Shown here one piece after another: positions 31,802-42,754 of a stretch of 64,000 nt of DNA. Position 1 is the first letter of the stretch. Each line of letters opens with the position of its first letter. The translations under genes and the position numbers were made by a program. Under the pieces are notes generated by a model. That model searched no databases. It saw only the letters and a list, made by a program, of their open reading frames with translations, and was not told where the DNA came from. The stretch lies in contig OY723270.1 in assembly GCA_963210315.1 (NCBI GenBank), forward strand, positions 496,001 to 560,000. Reading direction: 5' to 3'. Source of the stretch: Rhynchopus euleeides. Its lineage: Eukaryota; Euglenozoa; Diplonemea; Diplonemida; Diplonemidae.

Positions 31802-34553
31802 AGTGAATAGCCATGAGCTATCAAACCCGCATGTCACACATGTGGGGCATCCCCCACACACACACATATGCTTGCCAGAAACGGATGTTGGGGGGGAAAG
31901 GGGCGGGGGTGGGGGAGGGGGGGGGGGGGCAGCGAGGGGCGGGTCGCAACCTACATGGTAGCTTGTTGGGGGGAGGCGGGGAGAGAGGGAGGGAGAGGGG
32001 GGGGGGGGGGCATAGAGGGCTCTGTCTTGCTGCTGGGGGAAGGAGCGGGGCACATCCCGTTTCGGTGGCGCTTCAGGCGTCACAATGGCACGGGGTATAC
32101 CGCCGCAACAAGGAGAGGGGAAGGGGTGGGGGGGGGTGGGGAGGGGGGTAGAGGGGGCAGTAATATCCCCCCCTCTCCACCCCCCCCCCCCCCCCCTTCT
32201 CTCTCTCATGAACCAGCATCAGAGCTGTTCTGCGAAAAGTGTCACTTCAACTCTGCCGCTCTTCCTCTACTACTTGGTACTTCGTTTGATGCGTTGACGC
32301 TTCCACACACACTTACAAACCCACTTGCCTGATGAAGGGGTTGGTGTGTAGAGCACGTTTGGCAGAGCTGAATGACACTTTCCGCGCGAAGGTCGTGTGC
32401 GTAAAAAGATAACGTGTTTTGTGGTGCCACGGCAAAACACACCGCTTGGCCTCGCTGGCACACAACCCCACCTCCCCCTGAAAACCCCAAACGCCGGCTG
32501 GAGCTCCAAACCAGAGTAATCTGGCGGGGGGACTTGAGAGAGCTCGCTTGCCGACCCGCTTCAGGAGATGCAGACTGACGCAGGCTTTGAGAGATAAGAA
32601 CACACAGAGTGCAGGAGGAGGCACTCCTTGTGAATTCACAGGACACAAAAAGCCGAGCCCGTCTTTGACCAAAAAAAATAGCGGTAGACGTGCTCGTGGC
32701 TGTGGGGTGGGGTGGGGTGGGATGGGTGTGTGGGGTATGGGGGGCGGGGATTCCTAATCAGAAGACTGCAGGCAAGAAGAGGAAGCCACCGAAATGGGGC
32801 CTCAATTAACAGCGAACGCCAAACTTGGGAAGTGGGGGGGGAGCCGGCTCTGTACTACAAGTCGCGGACTCACTCTAGACGAAGAGGGTGTCGCGGCCGT
32901 GTGGGGAACCAAAAACCTGATGAAGGAGGTCCGTGTGTAGTGCCCAAACACGCCGTGACAGCCTCGCCAACCTGGCCAATTCAGCCAGTGGGGTATCTGC
33001 CTGGAACACAAAAAACGCTCAGAACACCAAAGGAAACTGCACGTCTTCTTTGGAATCCCCCTAAGCGGGGCAAAGCCCCTTCACTAAAGTGCTTAGTAAT
33101 GTGGGGCGTCGAAGAATGCCACGACCAAGGCACCACAAGTACAACGGTGTGTGTCAACAAACGGGGGTGGGGTTGATTTTCTGTTTCTTTTTGTGAGGGG
33201 GCCTTCGATATTCCGGCAGGCTTCTTCGGTGTTTTTTTATGTGTTCCTCGATAACAAAGAACGATCAAAAAATGACCCCTAACAAAAACATGCCTGTCGG
33301 CCGGCCCGAGGGAAGACCACCCCCTTTGACGCTGAATACGATTCGAACACACCACGCAGTGACTTTTTCTTTTTTCTTTTTCATTTTTTCTTTGAGACTT
33401 GTTGTGCTCACAACGCAGGAAACTGTGCCCCGTGCAGCTCCTCCTTGCAGAACCGTCACCCCCACGCTACAGGCGTGTGTGGGGTGTTCTCGCGATCGAC
33501 GAATGCCCTGCAGCTGTTCTCTTCTCTCCTCTTCAGATTTGCACTGATACACAGCTTTCTGTTCGCCCGTTCCGATGGCTTTGCAAAATCGTACTCATTT
33601 CGCTTTATTCCAGACACCCTGCCCAGCAACTGTGGGAGAACAGTCCCAGACCGGACTACTTTTTGTTAAGCGCACACCTGCTATCTCAAGGCTGTGGTGA
33701 GGCCCTGTGAAGTGGCATGAGGTGCTAATCCAAAAGCTTCAGTCATGCAATTTCCTTCGCTACTTCACACTTCGCTACGCTTCGTCGCTCGTAACTAGTC
33801 ACAATTTTTCGAACGAGTTCCAGAATTTATCGAGGTGTGTGTGGGGTCGGGGGGCGGTGCCCTCCCAACCGACAGGACGTTCTGCGATCAGAACACTCAC
33901 GGTGCACTCGTCAACGAGACGGCTAGCCATAGACGAGTGGACGAACTAGCGGCACAAAATTAGCTAGCAGTCTGACTGTCATTTGGCTCGTCAAAGCAAC
34001 TCGTGCGCCGTGGCTGCAGCCAAAGAGGGGAGAGAGGAGTGGGGAGGAAGGGGCTAGGCTTCAAGTGACAATGCGAAACCCCCCCTGGGAAGAACGGAAA
34101 AAAGAAAGACAGGGACATCGCCCCTTCCACACCTCTCCCCTCCCCCCCCCAATATCTCCTCAGTGTGAAATCTCCACACACATCTCCGCGTGCCATATAC
34201 CAACCGGATCAAGCGAATCACATTGTGTTTTCGGCAGTGTCAAAACACGCCTCAGAGAGAGCGAGAGACTTGGGGCAAAAAAAAATCTCCCCGTTTATCC
34301 ATTTCTTCTGCATCCGCGAGGAGGACGAGGCTGAGACGACACGCACACCCCTTCTCCTTCTCCTCCTCCACCCGCCCCCCCCCCCCTCAACAGCCCCTTT
34401 GCTGTTGATGCGATTTGAATCATTTCGGAGAAGGTGGACCGTGGAGAATAAGGCCAAGTCCCAAGTCCCGGACTCCCAAAACTTATTCTCAGCATTGCTC
34501 CTCCCCCCCCTTTACCCAACCCCACCTGTCCCCCACTTCAGGTGCCTTCGGGC
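31802..34553. other. Spacer with SINE-like copies
   Basis: No supported gene in 2.7 kb. G-rich runs at 31890-32020 and 32125-32155 and C runs near 32170-32195. SINE-like family 4 at about 32283-32390 (TTGATGCGTTGACGCTTC, CTGATGAAGGGGTTGGTGTG). A diverged relative near 32918 (CCTGATGAAGGAGG). Family 1 at 33585-33800. CT-rich tracts downstream of the transporter gene. Confidence 0.6.
33585..33800 (+). repeat. SINE-like family 1 copy
   Basis: It matches 39508-39722 and 50655-50870 over about 210 bases: TCGTACTCNTTTCGCTTTAT, CAGCAACTGTGGGAGAACAG, TGAGGCCCTGTGAAGTGGCA, AATTTCCTTCGCTACTTC, and an end of CGCTCGTAACTAGT. No tRNA-type promoter boxes were recognised. An A-rich stretch follows. Confidence 0.8.
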
Positions 34554-37271
34554 CTAATCCGAGTCATCAGAGGAGCCTGAAAGCGTGAACCCGACCCCGA
34601 TAATGCATGCAATCTGCATGGCAGCTCCGATGGCAGTCACGATGTAACCCCCCCGAATGCTGCTCCGGAGCTTCGCCCTCTCGGCCCTGATGAACTCCGC
34701 CTCCTGCGGGGTTTCCTCTGCGGTTGGGTCGGCGCCCTCCAGGTTGACAAGGCGCGAAGACTCGCCGATAGGACGGCCCTTCTCTGTGTCCTCTGCAAAG
34801 TGCTTCTGCTCCGACAGGCTTGCCAGGGTGTAGCAAAGGCCGGGGATCAGAAAGCACAGGCTGGGCGATGTCACGGCTGACACGATACTCAGCACCGTTG
34901 AGAGCGATTTAGCGTAGTAGGCAGTCAGCGCGCAGGGCGCAGAGATGCCGAGGGTCAGGCCGACGTGATGCAAAGTCGAGAGTGGAATCCCGGCCGCTGC
35001 GTCCCCAACGATAAGGGCATGGATGGTGCACCTGGCGGTGAAGCAGATAAGAGGGAAGGAGAAGAGCAGAACGGCGGTCATCCCAAAGTAGACCAGCACG
35101 ATGCTCGCGCTGTCCGGCGGGTAGCATGCGAGGATGGTGCTGGGGGTGGTAGTGACGTTCCGCCACGTCAGGTATCCAGCGATGCCTGCGATGAGGTAGA
35201 AAGTGCAGGCGATGACCATCGTGATCCACATCGCGCGCATCAGCTGGGATGACGCGTCCTTCACGGGGGTGTCGCTCCCGCCCCCGCCACGCTGCCCCCG
35301 TGCGAGCTCCTTCAGGATGGGGAACACGGTCAGCTGGCAGATGTACGACACAGAGATGATGCTGAACGCCTCAAACGCCCCAGGCACATCATTGGGCAGC
35401 AGGTAGCTGTCCTTGCCGTGCACCGTCTGTGGTGGTGGTGTGGTGCGGTGGAGGGTGATGATTTGAATTATTTTCCCTCAGAGATAATACGCGGCTCCAC
35501 TCCGCCCCGCCCCTCGGAAGCAGCGACAAAAAATGGAACACTATCGACACATGTCACTCGACACGGGGGAATGGGGAGGGGAGAGGTTGTGGTGAAACGC
35601 ACACACCCTCGACCTGTGATGAGGTGAGATGTGGCTCTGCAATTACGGCACTCCCGCGTGCCGTAAACTCAAATCGGACCTGCGTTCTCTGTGTTCCATT
35701 TCCTCCTTCATTGCATGAGGCTACACATTTTTTTTTGCTTCGACAACACACAGGAAGTGAAGGCAGATTTGGCTCGGCTGACCCACCGGCCCCTCTCACA
35801 CATACCTTGTTGTTGTCGTGGCATTCCGGAACGTCGGCAACATCGGGATGCGCAGCAATGTATTCGATTGTGATCTGTGAGAGGGTACAGCAGAGGTGGG
35901 TGGGTGGGATGCACGGCAGAAGGGGATGCAACGACAACAGTAACAAAGGCGGCACGCCCCTGCATGAAAAAGATAATTTCGTTGGTGTCCGGTGTTTAAA
36001 AAACACCGGACACCGCAACACAGAACAGGCAACACTGCCATGCCAACAAGGCACCAACCCTCCCCCCCCCCCCCCCCGAGGGCAGCGTTAAAAAAAACGC
36101 TAAAACGTGTGGGGGACAAAGGCAGTGCCTGTGCCGCAGGCAGGGAGGTACATATACAAGTTAGAACACATCGAAGACCTGGCTAATGCCACCTACATAG
36201 CGCCTGACACCCACCGGATGACGTGGTTGGCAAGCAACATGCATTGCAACCCTCAGATGTGGTGTGTTGGGGCATTTTCTTTTCCAACCTCCCACACAGT
36301 GGCACTGTCCGGTACCAAACGGTGGCACAAAATTTAGGTACCCCAATTCGGGCACCTGAGGTGCCCGGAATGGTGGAAAAGTGGGGTTCGATGGGTTTCC
36401 GGACCGATCTGGGGGGGTTTGGAGGGTTTACGGGGGCTTTGGGGCCTCTGCGCCGGTTTTTTGAAAAATCGTGTTTGTCCACGTAAAAGGGTAGCATTTG
36501 ACCCCCCCTACCCCCCCCCCCCCCTTCCCTCACCCTGGACCCGCTCCCCGGCTCGCATACGATGATGAAGTAGAACAGCGACAGGACGGACAGGAAGGAT
36601 GTGAACCACAGCCCGTCCAGCCGCCTGAGCAGGGACAAGGGGAGCGAGACGATCACAAGCCCCAGCAGCATCACCGTCTGGTCGTTGAAACCGTTGTTCG
36701 ACAGCTGGTCGACGGTGTGCGAGGGCAGGATCTGCTTCAGCCCGGAGTAGAGGAGCGACTTGACGGAGACGAGATACGCAACGAGGGTTCCGAGGCAGAT
36801 GAGGATCAGAACCGACTGGATCCACACCTTGCCGAACCGTCCGAGGCAGTATTCTGCAACCGCCTCCATGGTGGGAACGCCAGAAGCATCGGCGGGCACA
36901 CGGTTGATGTGCACAATACGCACCAGAAGCATGACGGAGTAGTACGTTGCTGCGGCGCAGAAGATCATGAGTAGCGGGCCCAACACCAGGCCCGCATAGG
37001 CAAACGCGCTGGCCAGCGAGAGGATGCCTACGCCCATCGTGGTGTTGCTGAGGTTGAAGATCACAGCCACCGTGTGGATCGGCTTGCCGATGCCCAGGTC
37101 CTCCTGCACCTCTGCGTCGAGGAGTGTCGCGATGTCGTCCACAACCTCGCCCAGCATGGAGCGCACGCTCTTGTGTGTCATGTGGCTGCTGTCGGACTGC
37201 CCGCCCCGGCTGCCCCGGCTCTGCATCCGGCCACGCTTAACGGTGACCGACACAGATTCCCCATCATCCAT
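34554..37271 (-). CDS. AAAP/SLC38-type amino-acid transporter, three exons
   Basis: Exons 37271-36561, 35874-35806 and 35426-34554 join in phase 0 to 551 codons (donors GTATGC and GTATGT, acceptors CAG). A hydrophilic N-terminus of about 60 residues (Arg/Gly/Ser-rich) precedes the first membrane helix, which begins GKPIHTVAVIFNLSNTTMGV, the conserved unwound helix 1 of the amino-acid/auxin permease family. About ten to eleven hydrophobic segments follow. Exon 2 encodes an extracytosolic loop rich in Asp/His (HPDVADVPECHDNN). A polar loop lies before the last helix. The family imports or exchanges neutral or cationic amino acids with H+ or Na+; substrate and membrane are unknown. Intron 1 has received a foldback-element arm and a perfect palindrome. 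ATG 37271 is the first Met of the frame with a short leader. Confidence 0.9.
35984..36014. repeat. Perfect 14-bp palindrome in a transporter intron
   Basis: GGTGTCCGGTGTTT, three A, then the exact reverse complement AAACACCGGACACC. It lies in intron 1 about 110 bases upstream of exon 2. On RNA it would be a very stable hairpin. Confidence 0.9.
36107..36508. mobile_element. Single arm of the foldback element inside the transporter intron
   Basis: Close match to the right arm of the 38126-39272 element from GTGTGGGGGACAAAGGCAG to the terminal TTTGACCCCCCCTA. Its last 30 bases (GTCCACGTAAAAGGGTAGCA) match the left-arm terminus instead. The loop and other arm are missing. It is more diverged (GTACATATAC, GTTAGAACAC), so it is probably an older partial insertion. 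Confidence 0.8.
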
Positions 37272-38125
37272 AGTGTACAGTGCAGTGCACAGGCCTGAAG
37301 TGAAGGGTGGGGGTTGGGGGTAGTCAAATAGAAGTCGAAGGGAGCACAAGAACGATAACCCTTCACTCGTTATGCAGGTTGTGTCTCGAGCGTTGGGGGG
37401 TGGGGTGGTGGGCAGAGGTGGTATTAATATATTATACGTCGAGACATTCTACAACGCCGCGAAACAGCGCACGAACCGCGCCGAGGACGATATTTCCGCG
37501 ACATTCAAGAAGGCGTGGGGCGAGAGGACGGCGACTGGCGCGCTGAAGATCGCTCGCTGCTGCGCCCCGCTCGTCCTCCTCCGCTCAGCCAGGATGGGAG
37601 CGAAGAGGCTGGCTAAGAAAGAAGCTTACCCAAAACCTCTTCAGCTTTGCACTCGCGACAGTGTATGGTTCCCGAGGCGTCACCTCCCTGTGGACCTGCG
37701 GTGACTCCTGTTGGCCCGTCGCCGGAACAATCCGGAGCAGCCACCGCAGAGGGGCCGCAAGCTCTCGCAGACCGCATTCCTCTTCGCTGCAACATCGGAT
37801 TTTAGCCCAAGAACAAGCAGGCAGCGGAGAACGGGGTATAAACTTCACGGTTGCGCTGGGGCGGCAACTCGAAACCATCCTCTCGCTCCCGGGTTATTGT
37901 CAATCGCGCTTGGTGGTGATGGAAGGTGCGAACAAAGCGGTGCTACAGCGCTGTTCGAGGGTGACCCGCGCCTCACGCACCCTGTCTTTACGACAGGGTG
38001 CAATATGCATGACACGTTCCCTGGACCTCTTCATGGAGGATGTGACGGGTATGAGAAGCCGCGGAAGGAGCTATCTTCTCTTTCACATTTTTGGTCAGGG
38101 GGGGGGGGGGAGGGGGGGGGGGGTA
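37272..38125. other. Region upstream of the transporter with possible coding scraps
   Basis: 37430-37620 on the plus strand reads YVETFYNAAKQRTNRAEDD and FKKAWGERTATGALKIA. Further on, 37845-38060 gives NFTVALGRQLETILSLPGY and LDLFMEDVTGM in another frame. They look coding but shift frame and have no recognised family. They end where the foldback element begins at 38126, so an older gene or element may have been interrupted. Confidence 0.35.
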
Positions 38126-39272
38126 GGGGGGGTCAAATGCCACCCTTTTACGTGGACAAACACGATTTTTCAAAAAACCGGCGCAGAGGCCCCAAAGCCC
38201 CCGTAAACCCTCCAAACCCCCCCAGATCGGTCCGGAAACCCATCGAACCCCACTTTTCCACCATTCCGGGCACCTCAGGTGCCCGAATTGGGGTACCTAA
38301 ATTTTGTGCCACCGTTTGGTACCGTACAGTGCCACTGTGTGGGAGGTTGGAAAAGAAAATGCCCCAACACACCACATCTGAGGGTTGCAATGCATGTTGC
38401 TTGCCAACCACGTCATCCGGTGGGTGTCAGGCGCTATGTAGGTGGCATTAGCCAGGTCTTCGATGTGTTCTGGCTTGTATATATACCTCCCTGCCACCAT
38501 GCACCGGGAGGCTGCCTGTAGGTACGGAACAGTCCAGATGGTCGTGTGATTCCTGTGCAGCAGTGCTCCACAACCGGGATGTGTTGACAACGACTGTTGC
38601 AACACGAGCTGTACATTCCGGGAACACATGAAGTGCGCTGTCGTGGTACCCATTGTGCCAGAATTGGTAGTTGCTGCGGTCTACTTTGCCTGGCCCAAGA
38701 GCACTGGTACTGAACGGTGCAATATGCGTGGCGAGGTGAATACAACGGAAGCGCGCAAAGTCAATACAGCTCTCGGATGGCGGGTGGTGGTGCCACTAGT
38801 GTGTGACGTTCACTCGAGGATACAACGCATCACAATGAATCAGCAACCGTGGACCGAGTACAATACGCTCTCTGTGGCTGGTGTGGGGGACAAAGGCAGT
38901 GCCTGTGCCGCAGGCAGGGAGGTATATATACAAGCCAGAACACATCGAAGACCTGGCTAATGCCACCTACATAGCGCCTGACACCCACCGGATGACGTGG
39001 TTGGCAAGCAACATGCATTGCAACCCTCAGATGTGGTGTGTTGGGGCATTTTCTTTTCCAACCTCCCACACAGTGGCACTGTACGGTACCAAACGGTGGC
39101 ACAAAATTTAGGTACCCCAATTCGGGCACCTGAGGTGCCCGGAATGGTGGAAAAGTGGGGTTCGATGGGTTTCCGGACCGATCTGGGGGGGTTTGGAGGG
39201 TTTACGGGGGCTTTGGGGCCTCTGCGCCGGTTTTTTGAAAAATCGTGTTTGTCACCCCCATTTGACCCCCCC
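38126..39272. mobile_element. Foldback element, copy 1 (1,147 bp, TA-flanked)
   Basis: Inverted arms of about 370 and 361 bases (38126-38495, 38912-39272) enclose a unique loop of about 416 bases. The ends are GGGGGGGTCAAATG and CATTTGACCCCCCC with TA outside each (38124-38125, 39273-39274). It has the same length as, and is nearly identical to, 56765-57911 (one visible difference: TTTACGGGGG versus TTTACAGGGG). The loop contains an open frame (MKCAVVVPIVPELVV) with no known homology, so it is probably non-autonomous. Confidence 0.88.
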
Positions 39273-39507
39273 TAGGGGGGGGGGGGTGGCGGCGGTGTCC
39301 TTCTCCATCATCGTTTCAACACGCAAAGCCTTGAATGACTTTGACCCGGTAACCCTGCCCCCCCCCCCGCACCCCTCCCCCCCATCGCCCCACCTTTTTG
39401 AATCCATGGGCGCATCTCCAGTGCACCGCCCAACGGGCAACCAAGCAGAATACGGCAGCTCTTGGCCCGTGGCAGGCCCTATCCCGACGAACCGCATTTT
39501 TGGTTCT

Positions 39508-39722
39508 CAAAAATCGTACTCCTTTCGCTTTATTATAGACACCCTGTCCAGCAACTGTGGGAGAACAGTTCCGGACTACTTTTTGTTGAGCGCACACTTG
39601 CTGTCTCAAGGCTGTGTTGAGGCCCTGTGAAGTGGCATGAGGTGCTAATCCAAAGCTTCAGTCGTACGATTTCCTTCGTTACTTCGCGACTTCGCTACGC
39701 TTCGTCGCTCGTAACTAGTAAA
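39508..39722 (+). repeat. SINE-like family 1, full-length copy
   Basis: About 215 bases from ATCGTACTCCTTTCGCTTTA to CGCTCGTAACTAGT followed by AAAAAT. It is the best-preserved copy with 50655-50870. Other full or partial copies lie near 3338, 6565, 9080, 17385, 18790, 33585 and 63230 (reverse). Confidence 0.82.
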
Positions 39723-40041
39723 AATAATATACGGCGGGGCACACTTCAGGAACATGTCCCTTTCTTTTGCATTCACTTCTCGACAACGTGTTGCAAACAC
39801 GACCAGTGCCGAACACCATGTGCATTGCAACCATCAACCAGGGTGTGCCTGAAAATACCCCCCTTTTTCTTACTCCTGCTTCGGCACCACATATGCCGTG
39901 AGGGTCCAAGGACCCCCTTCACTACGCCCCGGTTATTACCGCCAGCCGCACACGCCAGGTTACACACCACACAGTGCCATACATATGTGAATCCTTTTGG
40001 GGTCGTGCAGAGCACACCGAGCAGCCTTGCTCTTCGTGTGG

Positions 40042-40107
40042 TCTCTTCAGGGTTCGAACCCCCAACCTCTCCCAACACAGGTGGTGTGCTCAACCACTAG
40101 ACTTTCT
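40042..40107 (-). tRNA. tRNA-like sequence (probable pseudogene)
   Basis: On the minus strand AGTCTAGTGGTTGAGCAC resembles a D-arm with A box, and GGGGGTTCGAACCCT a T-arm with B box, at normal spacing. The acceptor arm does not pair and the anticodon stem is poor, so I assign no amino acid. Confidence 0.35.
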
Positions 40108-40160
40108 GAGGGGCGCCTGTATGTTCCAACCTCCTTCATGGGCATCGGATATCCGACCGT

Positions 40161-40231
40161 AGGCAGGTTAGCCTAGAGGTTAGAATTCCTGGCTGTGACA
40201 AAAGAGGCCCGGGTTCAAATCCCGGGACAGA
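40161..40231 (+). tRNA. tRNA-His(GTG)-like sequence, left end of the palindrome
   Basis: D-arm TTAGCCTAGAGGTTAGAA, anticodon loop CTGTGAC (GTG) and T-arm CCCGGGTTCAAATCCCGGG are clear. The anticodon stem is weak and acceptor strands do not pair, so it is likely non-functional or tRNA-derived. Confidence 0.45.
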
Positions 40232-41651
40232 ATTTTTTTGGGGGTTTTGCTTGACCAAATCCCAACCAATTTTTGCACCCATTTTCCTCCTAAATATGCT
40301 CGCCCCAGGCGCCGAAATGAGTACCAAAAAGTGATAACCAGCGTCTGTACGTGCCACCATCGCTTTCGGATTTTCACGGTTCGCCCGCCATAATTGATAA
40401 AATGCAGTTGACCGGAATTTTTCGATAAACTTTTTTTTTCTGAAAGATATAAAGCTCCTAACCCTGCTACGTTTCACCCAAAAAGTCTGTACATATCGTC
40501 ACGTACAGACATCGGTAGTATATTTTTTCAAAGGAATTCGGCGGGTATTTCCAGCACTGTGGGTTCAAACCTCACTTTCTGTTTTTTTACCCATGTCCAA
40601 CTTTGATGGTTCGAACACCCTGGGGGGGTCTATTTCGGGTGTCTCAAAAATGCGCGAGAGGTGGGGATATTGGGTCAGAGAGGAATCAAACTGTTGGTAG
40701 GGTACTGCCCAGCCACCACCAATTAAGTCGTTTTTGGTGTTCCAAAAAGTGTTTTTTGGCCATTTTTGGGCCTATTTTTGGGGTTTTGACACCCCATATC
40801 GACGACTTTTTTGAATCCAGATATACCCGTGTCTGTACCAGATTCTGGGTGTGGAAATATAAAAAAAAAACCGGAAAAAAACCTCAACCAGGTATCGAAC
40901 TTGCTTCCAACACACCTAGATTCCTTAGAAAACACCCCATGATTTCACCTCGATATGTACCTGGAGCTCCATTCTGAGCCCTGGTGAGCCCACCAACAGT
41001 TTGCACCGTTTCTCCCCCGAAATCTGGGTCAAACACGGTGGTATCAGTTTCGAACCGGGGACCCGATTTTTTTTACAGGAATGGCCTTTTTTAGGCCAAA
41101 ATGGCCGAAAAACAGGGTTTTGGCCAAAAAAAACGACTTAATGGGTGCTGGCTGGGGACCCATATTTCAACACTATACACCGTTTCACACCCAGTATCTG
41201 AACCATTCGCGCATTTTTGAGATACCCGATTTTGACCCACCCAGGGTGTTCGAACCACCCAAATTGGAGTTTTGTAAAAAAAAAAAAAAAAAAAAAAAGC
41301 AAGGTTTGAACCCACAGTGCTACAAATTTCCCAGAAATTCCTTTGAAAAAGTATACTACCGACGTCTGTACGTGACGATATGTACAAACTTTTTCAGCCA
41401 AACGTAGCAGGGTTATGAGCTTTATATCTTTCGAGAAAAAAAAAGTTTATCGAAAAATTCCGGACCAACCAATTTTACCAATTTTGGCTGAGGCCCCGTA
41501 AAAAACCGAACGCGTCAGTGGCACACAGAGACGCTGGCTGTCGACTTTTGGTACTCAAAGTCCACCCAGGGGTCAGCAGAAGTGGGTGGAAAAAAGTTTG
41601 TGAAAATTAACACTTTTGCGCAAAAATATTTTTTCGAAAAAGTTTTGAATT

Positions 41652-41720
41652 TTTCCGGGAATCGAACCCGGGCCTCTTTGGTCACAACCAAGAATTGTAA
41701 CCACTAGACTACCCTTGTTA
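41652..41720 (-). tRNA. tRNA-His(GTG)-like sequence, right end of the palindrome
   Basis: Minus strand GTAGTCTAGTGGTTACAA, loop TTGTGAC (GTG) with one stem mismatch, T-arm CCGGGTTCGATTCCCGG. The 3' AAAAATT cannot pair with the 5' end. It is better preserved than the left copy. Confidence 0.5.
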
Positions 41721-41812
41721 GTTTATAAAGCACTTATACTTAAGAAGGGCAATGGCGTGGGAAATGTTTTGGTGCAGTGTGTACATGGGCATAAGTTGAT
41801 GCATAAAAAAAG

Positions 41813-41884
41813 CAACCGTGGCAGGACTCGAACCTGCAACCGCCTGATCCGTAGTCAGGCGCTCTTCCATTGAGCCACACGGTC
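41813..41884 (-). tRNA. tRNA-Arg(ACG)
   Basis: 72 bases, full cloverleaf: acceptor GACCGTG with CACGGTT (one G-T), anticodon stem CCTGA/TCAGG with loop CTACGGA (anticodon ACG), T-arm GCAGGTTCGAGTCCTGC. Minus-strand T6 follows as a Pol III terminator. No intron. Confidence 0.95.
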
Positions 41885-41984
41885 TCTGATAATTTATTGA
41901 AGATGTTACATCATGGAGGTACTTGCACGGGGTGAATACCTGCTGCCTTGACTGTGTGTGTGGGTGCAAACAAAAGATAACTAC

Positions 41985-42057
41985 TAGCAGAGGTAGGTTT
42001 CGATCCTACGACCTGTGGGTTATGAGCCCACCGCGCTGACCACTGCGCCACTCTGCT
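41985..42057 (-). tRNA. Initiator tRNA-Met(CAT)
   Basis: 73 bases: acceptor AGCAGAG/CTCTGCT giving the A1-U72 pair typical of eukaryotic initiators. The anticodon stem has three G-C pairs (GTGGG/CCCAC) around CTCATAA, and the T-loop reads GATCGAAAC rather than TTCGA. These three traits mark an initiator rather than an elongator. Confidence 0.93.
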
Positions 42058-42078
42058 TCTGTTGTTTACTTTCACAGC

Positions 42079-42150
42079 TCCCCTATGGTGTAGTGGTTAG
42101 CACCCTGGACTTTGAATCCAGTAGCCGCGGTTCAAACCCGCGTGGGGGAA
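42079..42150 (+). tRNA. tRNA-Gln(TTG)
   Basis: 72 bases: acceptor TCCCCTA/TGGGGGA, D-arm TGGTGTAGTGGTTAGCA, anticodon stem CTGGA/TCCAG with loop CTTTGAA (TTG), T-arm CGCGGTTCAAACCCGCG. A TTTT stretch follows three bases after the end. It lies head-to-head with the initiator tRNA gene, 21 bases apart. Confidence 0.94.
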
Positions 42151-42242
42151 CCTTTTGACTATGTGCATGCCTGGAGTATATATGGATACACACATATGTT
42201 GCACACAATACAGGAATCACAGTACAAACAGCTGAAGAGATT

Positions 42243-42325
42243 GTGCGCACCTGTACGTGTATGGGTGTCCATACGTGCGCTGCCAACAGTCTTTTTTACC
42301 GTGACCTGAGCAGGTTATAGCAAAA
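42243..42325 (+). repeat. Direct terminal repeat (3' side of the YR element)
   Basis: GTGCGCACCTGTACGTGTAT, a GTATGG/CCATAC hairpin, GCGCTGCCAACAG, T6, then ACCGTGACCTGAGCAGG and TTATAGCAAAA. Identical to 46849-46930 over about 82 bases. The start of element 2 (58757-58828) has the same frame of motifs. Confidence 0.88.
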
Positions 42326-42754
42326 AAGACCTGGTGTCTGCTTCGTGTGCACAAGCGGCCCACTATTGACCCCCCCCCCCCCCGCCTCCCTTGCCGTTTG
42401 CTCTGGCCCGTTTCTCAGCCTTACTCACTGCGGCTTCGTATCTCGTCACTCTGTTATTACTCTCCCGGTAGGCTGATCAGCAGCATTATGACCGGTCCTG
42501 TCAGGGGAATCTGGGAGGGGGGACGGGGGAATACTCTGTTGCACCGGCTCCCTTCCATGGGAGGGTGCGCTGGGGCTGTAACGCCTGGCACGAGGTTCCA
42601 AATCGGGGTCTCCGAGGGGCGGAGGAGAGAGTCCTCAGCCGAACATCAGCTTTTATAAACGCAGCAGGAAAACAAAGGGCCGCGAATTTCGACACCTTCA
42701 CCGTGTTGCGTTGCCCGGAGTACCAGGGCAAGCCCCCCGGAGACTCCACTGTGG

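Larger units (their letters stand above)
39275..40160. other. Spacer with SINE-like copy and tRNA-like sequence
   Basis: G and C runs (39275-39290, 39358-39385), a full SINE-like family 1 copy and a tRNA-like segment. No protein gene seen. Confidence 0.6.
40161..41720. repeat. 1.56-kb imperfect palindrome with tRNA-His-like ends
   Basis: Arms of about 610 bases (40161-40770, 41090-41720) are reverse complements of each other with moderate divergence. Examples: CGATAAACTTTTTTTTTCTG with its inverse near 41437; GTCTGTACATATCGTCACG with its inverse near 41370; AATTAAGTCG with CGACTTAAT. Each outer end is a tRNA-His-like sequence. Six or more T-arm-like GGTTCGAAC or GGTTTGAACCC motifs occur inside (near 40559, 40610, 41050, 41248, 41300). 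No protein frame is supported. Unlike its neighbours it is AT-rich and lacks G homopolymers. Confidence 0.75.

Noticed and set aside
37372..38125. A gene upstream of the transporter
   Set aside because: Protein-like segments occur in different frames without splice sites and no family could be named; kept as an unassigned region.
38279..38960. Small open frames repeated in the foldback elements as genes
   Set aside because: They are conserved only because the elements are near-identical copies and arms are inverted repeats; no domain is recognisable.
40161..40231. Functional tRNA-His
   Set aside because: Acceptor strands do not pair in either this or the 41652-41720 copy, and both are the ends of a palindrome; kept only as tRNA-like.
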